A stretch of DNA of 52,109 nucleotides from an uncultured Acidobacteriota bacterium (GTDB taxonomy: Bacteria; Acidobacteriota; Terriglobia; Terriglobales; CAINCZ01). Positions 43,361 through 49,617 of this stretch are shown here, in pieces. The notes below the pieces were generated by a model. The model was not told the origin of the DNA and did no database searches. It was given only the letters and a program-made list of their open reading frames with translations. The position numbers were made by a program, and so were the translations under genes. Positions within the stretch are counted from its first letter, which is position 1. Each line of letters starts with the position of its first letter. The stretch spans positions 1 to 52,109 of the forward strand of contig CAINCZ010000110.1 in assembly GCA_903847195.1 (NCBI GenBank), written 5' to 3'.

Positions 43361-45562
43361 CTACCGGCGCGCGCGCCGGGCGGGAACTTCTTCGTACACC
43401 GCTGCCGCCGAGCCATACGGCGCCAGGCGGAAGGTCAGGCTGTGTCCCCGCATCGCGAGCGGAGTGGACCGCAACTTCACCTGTTCGAGAATCTCGTTGT
43501 TGGCCAGCGGAGAGCTGCTTTCCAGCCGGACCAGCGTGTTGGGCAACGCACCGCTGCGCGGCAATTGGACAGTGATTTCAATTTCACGGCTGGAAGCCGA
43601 TGCGGCCACCAGGCTCCAGCGATTGTTGTGTTTGAATGCCGCGATGGCGACGTCCTGCTGGGCGGAGCCGGATTCGGCGGCCACCTGATAGGTCTCGCCA
43701 CGCCAGGCCAGGTTGGCCAACTGCATCGCCAGTCCCGTGGGCCGCAGGCGTCCCACGGTCGCCAGGTCGCGGGTGAGCCCGAACAGGCGTATCAGCTTTT
43801 TGTCGCCGCGAAACGTATCAAAACCGGCAAATGAGTATAGGCACTGCCGCCAGGCACCGCCCTCGAGCGCCAGAATGGCGCGATAGAGCAAAGCCGAACC
43901 GGCTGCGCTGCTTGCGACAACTCGCGAGACATCATCTGGGTCGGCAGCACCGGCGGCGCTGTGCGCATTCAACTCGTACACGGCGAGCTGCCTGCCGCTG
44001 GTTTTCGCCGCCTGCCGCCACTGCTGCGTCAGTTCACGATCGTTGGGAAAGAGCAGCGTCAGGGTGTCGGCGAGCCGGTCCGCGCGCGGCAGTGAGTAGC
44101 CATAGTAGGGAGCGATGGCCATCATGTTCGCATCGGGGGCAGCGGCAATTGCCGCCGCCAGCAAGCGCGAATCCACAAACTGCGCTCCGAGCGCGGGCAG
44201 CAGGCGACGGTCGTCGCCGCTCGCGGCCTTCAACAGGCGAAAGCCGCGCTGGGCCGCTTCCGCAAGGCGGGGGGCGGACATGATTCCAGCAGGGCGAAAA
44301 ATTGCGTTCCAGTTTTCGTTGCCGAATTCAACGACGATCTCGTGGAAGCCGTAATCGTCGGCGGCCCGATGGAGATACTCTCCGGCGGCGCGCCATTCCT
44401 GATCGCGTAGAGTGGTGGGCAACACAATCCACGGCTGCGCGCCGACCGCGCGGCACAGGGCGAAAAACTGCGGCAGCGAATAGGCATACTGCCTCTCATC
44501 CCCCGGACGGTAGCGCGAAGGGCGGCGGGCCTCGTCGGCGGCGATGCGATTGGCGAAGGTGTCGCCCAACTGTCCCTGCCAGTCGCGCAGGTAGCCGGGC
44601 TGCATGAGCCGCAAGGTCTCAATCACCTCGCGGCGAAAGCCTGAATCGGAGCTGTACAACGGAGCAAGCGAGACATCATCGAGCCAGACGCGTCCGCCAG
44701 CGCCTTCCACTTCAAGGCGGAACTCCAGATTGGAGGGCGGGCCAAAGTCGTTGGGCGCGAAGCGAAAGCGATACTCATTCCACTCGGCAGATAAGGTGAC
44801 TGCCTGCCGAACCATCGGGGGACGGTTGAGGCGGCGCAACTGCAGCCTGAGCTGGGCGCGGCCATCGCCTTTGGCCCAGAAGCGCACCTCCCAGGTACCG
44901 TTCAGCGGCAGCAGTTTTCCGGCGCGGTCGCCGATGAGGTCCAGATAAGAAAGCGCGGCGATCGGCTGCGGCGAATCGGGGGCAAGGCAGATCGACTGCG
45001 TTCCCTTCGAGTGCGCGGGTCGGTCGGAATCAACGCGAATGCGGCCGCGCGATTCGTTTTCCCACCACCAGCCGGAAGGTAGATCTTCGCGGCGGGTCTG
45101 CGAAAGGGCGATCACATCACCAGTGGCGAGACCGGTCAGATCGCGCGCGGCGGAGAAGTGCGGGAAGTTCTGCCGGGAGTCCGAATCCACGATGCTTCCT
45201 TCGGCTCCGGCAAGTTTGCCGGTGCGGATGGAGAAGGTAGCGTTGGCCCAGAAATGATCGGGACGTTTGAGCCAGGTGGTATCGTCGGTAAACTCGACGC
45301 CGCTGGCTTGCTTCACGACCACGAGCGCGCCGTCGATCGTCGGCTCGAAGCCGGGATTGGACAGCGCGTTGGCCATGAACTGTTCGGCGCCCCAGTTCGT
45401 GCGCGAGCCAAGATTGATGCCGATGTGAGGCACGTCGCGCGCCAGCGGCTCTTCGAGGACGCGAAACGACACCTGCGTCGACTCGAGAGGCGCACTTGAC
45501 GCCGCCGGCAAGGGAGCAAAGAGGATGGCGAGAATCGCCAGTACAGCGGCTACCCGCCTCAT
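43361..45562 (-). CDS. Secreted glycoside-hydrolase-like protein with beta-sandwich domain
   Basis: A 733-residue protein with a signal peptide (MRRVAAVLAILAILFAPLPA, then ASSA). Residues about 165-310 look like a carbohydrate-binding beta-sandwich (WEVRFWAKGDGRAQLRLQL; VWLDDVSLAPL). Residues about 320-620 look like a clan-A TIM barrel of the GH51/GH39 arabinofuranosidase kind: EFGNENWNA carries the Asn-Glu acid/base pair and AVYELNAH a possible nucleophile Glu. A C-terminal beta domain follows. It sits between polymerase and flippase and overlaps the polymerase gene by four bases, so it probably trims or releases the cluster's own polysaccharide. The specificity is not known. Confidence 0.72.
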   Translation of the reverse strand: MRRVAAVLAILAILFAPLPAASSAPLESTQVSFRVLEEPLARDVPHIGINLGSRTNWGAEQFMANALSNPGFEPTIDGALVVVKQASGVEFTDDTTWLKRPDHFWANATFSIRTGKLAGAEGSIVDSDSRQNFPHFSAARDLTGLATGDVIALSQTRREDLPSGWWWENESRGRIRVDSDRPAHSKGTQSICLAPDSPQPIAALSYLDLIGDRAGKLLPLNGTWEVRFWAKGDGRAQLRLQLRRLNRPPMVRQAVTLSAEWNEYRFRFAPNDFGPPSNLEFRLEVEGAGGRVWLDDVSLAPLYSSDSGFRREVIETLRLMQPGYLRDWQGQLGDTFANRIAADEARRPSRYRPGDERQYAYSLPQFFALCRAVGAQPWIVLPTTLRDQEWRAAGEYLHRAADDYGFHEIVVEFGNENWNAIFRPAGIMSAPRLAEAAQRGFRLLKAASGDDRRLLPALGAQFVDSRLLAAAIAAAPDANMMAIAPYYGYSLPRADRLADTLTLLFPNDRELTQQWRQAAKTSGRQLAVYELNAHSAAGAADPDDVSRVVASSAAGSALLYRAILALEGGAWRQCLYSFAGFDTFRGDKKLIRLFGLTRDLATVGRLRPTGLAMQLANLAWRGETYQVAAESGSAQQDVAIAAFKHNNRWSLVAASASSREIEITVQLPRSGALPNTLVRLESSSPLANNEILEQVKLRSTPLAMRGHSLTFRLAPYGSAAAVYEEVPARRARR

Positions 45563-46947
45563 GCCATCACCACGGCGAAGCGAGGCTTGGCTGGCGCTGA
45601 CGCGGCAAGCTGACTTCCGGCCTGCGGCTTGCGCTTCAACGTGGCGTCGCCACCGGCCAGCAGGTAGCCCTCGGCATATCCCAGGATGAGAAAGAGGATC
45701 GGGAGTGCGTTCTCACCGAGGTACACGGTGAAGTAGGTGAAGGTCGAGCCAATTACGATACCGGCCAGCGTAAAGCTGAGCGAACTGCCGGATGGTTTGA
45801 GCGGAGCATGAGCGAACCCGTTGCGCAAGAGCCGTACCGTGGTGGCGATCAACAATCCCAAGAAGATAATGGGAGCACCCAATCCGTGCATCAGGGCCAG
45901 CAGCAGGTAGTGATTATCGATGGAAGGCATGCCGCTGACCTTGGGCCATTGCGTTCGGCCCCAGCCGAGCAGGGCGTGATGCTCGGCGATGTCAACGTAC
46001 TTGTCCATCAGTTCCTTGCGGTAGGCAGCCGATTCCTGCGAGACCGTCTTGGCCTTTTCACGGCCGACGGCCGCATATTGATACGACTGGATCGCCACGG
46101 GAATACCGATCGCCACGACGGCAACCAGCAGAATGAGGGCGCGGCGTGCGGGATTGCGCCCGGCGCCGACGACGGCAATGATCGTGGCCAGGACGGCCCC
46201 GATCTGCGGCCCCCGGGCCAGTGTCAGGGCCAGGCCGATGAACAATATTCCGGTGTAGATGCGGGCCTTGGTGAGTCCGAACGGGTGGAACTTCGGGAAG
46301 TATTTCTCCCAGCTGTTGCTATTCTGCAGCCAGATCTGCAGGCGTAGGCCGATCAGGAAAACCGCTCCGGCAAAAATGCAGTGGGCGAATGGACCGGCTG
46401 CGCGGGCAAGACCGTATCGCGCCGTGGTGATCCATGCGGTGCCGGGAAAAAAGACATCGGTGAAATATCGGTACGGATTGACCCACATGCGGGCTTCATA
46501 GGCGAACGCCAGCGTGACGAAGGCGAGCAGCACCACGATGCGGCGCAGGAACTTCACCCTGAGTCCCAGCGGCTCCACCAGGCCCTTGGCGAGCATGTAG
46601 GGCAGTGCAGCCGACGACAGGTAGCCAAAGCCCAGGTTCTGCGCCTCTTTGTATCCGGCGTTCGTGTATTCCGAGACCGTAACCAGAACGACGAAGCCGA
46701 TGACCAGCATATCGCCCAGCGACCACGACCACAGTTTGCGGTGCCTGAGGAAGAAGACCACGGCGATGGGCAGAATCGCGGTCTCATGGAAGGTCATCTT
46801 CGGCACCATGGGAACGGTAAAACGGCACCAGCCAGGCATGGCGAAAAGCGCGAAGAGGTAGACGCTCAGGAATACTTCCGCCGCAGGCTTGCGCCGCAGT
46901 AACTGAATCAGCGCAAACAGGCCCGTAAATGTAGCTACGACATTCAA
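45559..46947 (-). CDS. O-antigen/exopolysaccharide polymerase (Wzy/ligase family)
   Basis: A 462-residue membrane protein with about 10-12 hydrophobic segments. It has a large loop containing GWGRTQWPK and SIDNHYLLLALMHG, the signature region of the Wzy_C (O-antigen ligase/polymerase) family. It would polymerise repeat units in the periplasm. The start is a TTG at 46947 with GGAGG eleven bases upstream; no better start exists near the family's N-terminus. It is first of the polymerase-glycosidase-flippase operon. The C-terminal ~30 residues are Ala/Lys-rich and cytoplasmic. Confidence 0.85.
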   Translation of the reverse strand: MNVVATFTGLFALIQLLRRKPAAEVFLSVYLFALFAMPGWCRFTVPMVPKMTFHETAILPIAVVFFLRHRKLWSWSLGDMLVIGFVVLVTVSEYTNAGYKEAQNLGFGYLSSAALPYMLAKGLVEPLGLRVKFLRRIVVLLAFVTLAFAYEARMWVNPYRYFTDVFFPGTAWITTARYGLARAAGPFAHCIFAGAVFLIGLRLQIWLQNSNSWEKYFPKFHPFGLTKARIYTGILFIGLALTLARGPQIGAVLATIIAVVGAGRNPARRALILLVAVVAIGIPVAIQSYQYAAVGREKAKTVSQESAAYRKELMDKYVDIAEHHALLGWGRTQWPKVSGMPSIDNHYLLLALMHGLGAPIIFLGLLIATTVRLLRNGFAHAPLKPSGSSLSFTLAGIVIGSTFTYFTVYLGENALPILFLILGYAEGYLLAGGDATLKRKPQAGSQLAASAPAKPRFAVVMA

Positions 46948-46976
46948 CGAAGAAGATTCCTCCGGTAACTACTTAG

Positions 46977-46992
46977 GGCACGCGGTGTGCCA
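46977..46992 (-). promoter_or_regulatory. Sigma-54-type (-24/-12) promoter candidate of the polymerase operon
   Basis: On the minus strand TGGCACACCGCGTGCC, followed by CTAAGTAG, has GG-N10-GC. The predicted start near 46966 gives a 19-base leader that contains the GGAGG of the polymerase gene, which is the best geometry of all copies. Confidence 0.6.
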
Positions 46993-47090
46993 TCCCTCAG
47001 CAATGGCTAAAGGCTTTGTTTGCAGCGTTAAGAATGTAGAAAGTAGGCAGGCATTCGTGGTTCTGCCAGCAGATGTCCTGAAATAGAACA

Positions 47091-47116
47091 GCCGGCTCGT
47101 CTTGTTCCGAGCCGGC
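47091..47116 (-). terminator. Hairpin after the acyltransferase gene
   Basis: GCCGGCTCG-TCTTGTTC-CGAGCCGGC, a 9-bp perfect stem, lies 24 bases after the stop codon. On the minus strand it is followed by TGTTCTATTT, a moderate T-tract. Confidence 0.65.
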
Positions 47117-47139
47117 GCTGAAGCTGACAACGGCGGAGT

Positions 47140-48390
47140 TCAGGCGGTCTTGCTTTGGGGTTCGAGCAACGGCAGTCCGGCAGTTGCGGGCAGCGGGCAC
47201 CGGCGGCGGGCGGCCATCACACGGCGGCCCCAACGCATCGCCGGTTGTTCGACAACGTAGTAGCTGAGCGAAGCCATCAGCAGTGCCGCGCCGAGCAGCA
47301 GCGGCAGTTCCAGAATCCGGAGGTGGTCGGCGGTCCCGGAGATACCGAACCTGCCAAACAACAATTTGAGGTAACGCGAGCCGGGGCCGGTGAGCGTGGG
47401 CGTAAAGAAAAGCTGCTGCCAGATGTAGAGGCTGTAAGACAAGCGGCCGAGCCAGCGCAACCAGTTCATTTCGAGCCAGCGCGTCGTCCAGACTTCCGGA
47501 CGCAACACCGTCGCCAGGATGACGGCGCTAATCAGCAGTTTCTGCACCAGCACGCTCATCGGCACTGGAATGAAAGTGACCACAAGCAGCGCCGCAGCCA
47601 GAACCACGATCACAGTGGCGTTGACACGCCGGCGAATCGCTTCCCTGATATTCGGCGAGGCGACCAGCAGGGCAGCGAGGCAGCCCAGGGCGATACCGTC
47701 GAGACGAATATCGGAGCGGTAGGGGAACGGCACCTGCGGCAGCAACCGGTCAAAGATGTGGAAGCGATAGTCGAGCATGCGCCACGCCGTAACCGCCAGC
47801 AGAAAGAACGGCAGCCAGCGCCGCATGCGCTGCCAGCCGGTCAGGACCAGCGCCGCGGGAAAGATCAGGTAGAAATGCTCCTCGACCGATAGCGACCAGA
47901 AGTGCCCGGTTTTCCAGCTCCAGAATGGATCCTGCAGGTAGTTGCGGGTGAAGGTCAGGCAGGAGATCCAGTCGAAGGCATGCAGGCTGACCAGGCCCAC
48001 TACGCTCATCAAGGCCAGTGTTGCAAGATAAGTGAGATAGGGCGGCAGAATGCGGAAGGCGCGGCGGGCATAGAAGGCCTTCAGGTTGATGCGCCCATGC
48101 TCCCGATTTTCCTGCAACAGCCGCGAACAGATAAGGAAGCCGCTCAGCGCAAAAAAAACATCGACTCCGGCCGCTCCCTGATCGCCGAAGCGCAGCCATG
48201 GGTGAGCGGGAATCAGCGGCAGGGTGGCGTGATGGAAGATGACGGCGAGGATCGCAATGGCGCGCCAGCCATCGAGCGTAGGAATATAGGTCGCACGGTT
48301 GTCGCGATCGTCCGCAGCTTGGGGGATTTGTGAGGGACTGGGAGTTGGCGTGAAACAGATGGGCTGGCGATTTCCTGCTGACAGGCCCAT
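47140..48390 (-). CDS. Acyltransferase family 3 membrane protein (OafA-like)
   Basis: A 416-residue polytopic protein that O-acylates sugars on the periplasmic side or succinylates glycans. The N-terminal YIPTLDGWRAIAILAVIFHHA contains the conserved His pair of the family. DVFFALSGFLICSRLL and FYARRAFRILPPYL follow, with about ten transmembrane segments ending SYYVVEQPAMRW. The start (48390) lies seven bases after the STAS stop, so it is probably co-transcribed with the STAS gene. It belongs functionally to the polysaccharide locus. Confidence 0.87.
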   Translation of the reverse strand: MGLSAGNRQPICFTPTPSPSQIPQAADDRDNRATYIPTLDGWRAIAILAVIFHHATLPLIPAHPWLRFGDQGAAGVDVFFALSGFLICSRLLQENREHGRINLKAFYARRAFRILPPYLTYLATLALMSVVGLVSLHAFDWISCLTFTRNYLQDPFWSWKTGHFWSLSVEEHFYLIFPAALVLTGWQRMRRWLPFFLLAVTAWRMLDYRFHIFDRLLPQVPFPYRSDIRLDGIALGCLAALLVASPNIREAIRRRVNATVIVVLAAALLVVTFIPVPMSVLVQKLLISAVILATVLRPEVWTTRWLEMNWLRWLGRLSYSLYIWQQLFFTPTLTGPGSRYLKLLFGRFGISGTADHLRILELPLLLGAALLMASLSYYVVEQPAMRWGRRVMAARRRCPLPATAGLPLLEPQSKTA

Positions 48391-48397
48391 GGCGGGG

Positions 48398-48796
48398 TTA
48401 GGCTCCCGCCTGCGCCAGTTGACCGGCGAAATCGGCTAACTCGCCCCGCGGCGCCGCGCCCAGCAACATGGAGTAGACCGGATCGTTGCGGTCGCGCATT
48501 TCGACGACGCGATCCAGTTGCACCAGTTCGAACAAGGCTCGCATGCTGGCCGAAGCGCCCCATACGATGGCTTCGCCGCCACGGTTCAGAACCTCGGCCA
48601 CGATGGCAAACAACTCGGCGAGTCCACCGGCATCGGCACGCGCCAGGTTCGACGCGTCAAAGCAGATGGATTCGCTGTCGGCCAGCGTGTGCTGGAGGAA
48701 CTTGCGCAGGTGCTTTCCTTCGTTGCGGTCCAACTTCGTCCCCACGCTTACGATCTTCGTTCTCGTCACCGCTGCTGCCTGTTTTCTCAACTTCAT
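48398..48796 (-). CDS. STAS-domain protein
   Basis: A 132-residue protein. The core resembles a STAS (anti-sigma-factor antagonist / MlaB-like) domain: SESICFDASNLARADAGGLAELFAIVAEVLNRGG, here read in two halves, followed by GASASMRALFELVQLDRVVEM. The phosphorylatable Ser of SpoIIAA is replaced by Ala/Gly (DAGG), so it may not be regulated by phosphorylation. The ATG at 48796 has AAGGAGG seven bases upstream. It is divergent from the H-NOX gene and upstream of an acyltransferase. Partner unknown. Confidence 0.78.
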   Translation of the reverse strand: MKLRKQAAAVTRTKIVSVGTKLDRNEGKHLRKFLQHTLADSESICFDASNLARADAGGLAELFAIVAEVLNRGGEAIVWGASASMRALFELVQLDRVVEMRDRNDPVYSMLLGAAPRGELADFAGQLAQAGA

Positions 48797-48873
48797 CACA
48801 AGTCCTCCTTCATGGGCCCTTCCGACACTCTGAAAGTACGGGAGATGCGACCCGCCCTCAATCACTTCACCGG

Positions 48874-48889
48874 GGCAGTGGGAGTGCCC
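48874..48889 (-). promoter_or_regulatory. Sigma-54-like element before the STAS gene
   Basis: On the minus strand GGGCACTCCCACTGCC gives GG-N10-GC, with one mismatch in the -24 box. It overlaps the palindromic GGGGCA/TGCCCC repeats, so it could be a by-product of them. Confidence 0.3.
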
Positions 48890-48900
48890 CCACTGGGGCA
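48885..48900. promoter_or_regulatory. Palindrome TGCCCC-N4-GGGGCA, copy 2
   Basis: TGCCCC-CACT-GGGGCA, identical in both arms to the copy at 26525-26540. A further GGGGCA at 48872-48877 extends the array. Likely operator or enhancer in the STAS/H-NOX control region. Confidence 0.5.
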
Positions 48901-48964
48901 TACAGAAGTCGGATCGCGGGCAAGGTCGCCTGTTTGCGGGGTTTTTGCCATCCCAAAGGAGGCA

Positions 48965-48980
48965 TACCCCGAAAGGGGCA
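48965..48980. promoter_or_regulatory. Palindrome TACCCC-N4-GGGGCA, copy 3 (one mismatch)
   Basis: TACCCC-GAAA-GGGGCA matches the other two copies at 11 of 12 arm positions. Its centre is 80 bases from copy 2 and about 20 bases before the -24 box at 48999. Confidence 0.45.
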
Positions 48981-48998
48981 TCGACACTACCCCCGCCG

Positions 48999-49014
48999 TG
49001 GCACGTCGAGGGCT
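48999..49014 (+). promoter_or_regulatory. Sigma-54-like promoter candidate of the H-NOX operon
   Basis: TGGCACGTCGAGGGCT has a perfect -24 box (TGGCACG) and GC ten bases after GG, but the -12 side (GGGCT) is poor. The predicted start near 49025 gives a leader of about 49 bases. Confidence 0.45.
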
Positions 49015-49073
49015 TGGTTGATCTCATCTGCTCTGACAGACTTGTAGTAGCGCTGCCCGGGGTGCGCATAGAT

Positions 49074-49613
49074 ATGGTCAACAAAGCTCTGCTTGAAATG
49101 CTGGTTGGCGAACGTGGTCCGCAGTTCTGGGACGAAGTATCGCGCGACGCCGGCGTGGATCGAATGGTATTTCTACGCAACCAGTTTTTCCCGGACGCTT
49201 TAACCTCCCGACTGGCGAAGGCGGCATGTGTCCGCTTGAACGAGCCCACCCCAGATTTTTTGCGGCGCTTCGGGCGGTTTTTTGTGCGTGAGGCCGACCG
49301 GCTGAACTACGGCGACCTGTTCAACCTTATCGGTACCACGATGCGAGAGTTCCTGCTGAACCTGCCGAGCTTTCACAGCCGCATCGCCCTGATGTTCCCG
49401 GAGCAGGCGCCTCCCAGTTTCTCCTGCACCAAGGTGACCGACACCTCCCTGGAGTTGCATTGCTCTTCATGCCGGACTGAGGCCTTGCCGTTTGTGATCG
49501 GCACCATGGAAGGCTATGCGGAGAGATTTGCCGTGCGGCTGAAGGTTCTAAAGCAGGTCCCCTCCGCTGAAAAATACGGCTTCGACAGCTTCGTGTTGCA
49601 ATGGGAGAATTAG
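49074..49613 (+). CDS. H-NOX haem nitric-oxide sensor protein
   Basis: A 179-residue stand-alone H-NOX domain, strikingly like the beta-1 N-terminus of animal soluble guanylate cyclase (VNKALLEMLV, REFLLNLPSFHSRIALMFPE, APPSFSCT). His101 is the predicted proximal haem ligand (sGC His105), with Pro114. The YxSxR motif that holds the haem propionates reads CSSCR: Ser132 and Arg134 are kept, but Tyr is replaced by Cys130. The distal residue equivalent to sGC Ile145 is Phe140, and the Tyr of O2-binding H-NOX proteins is absent, so NO rather than O2 is the expected ligand. A GTG at 49062 is an alternative start. The kinase gene follows after four bases. Confidence 0.88.
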   Translation: MVNKALLEMLVGERGPQFWDEVSRDAGVDRMVFLRNQFFPDALTSRLAKAACVRLNEPTPDFLRRFGRFFVREADRLNYGDLFNLIGTTMREFLLNLPSFHSRIALMFPEQAPPSFSCTKVTDTSLELHCSSCRTEALPFVIGTMEGYAERFAVRLKVLKQVPSAEKYGFDSFVLQWEN

Positions 49614-49617
49614 ATCT

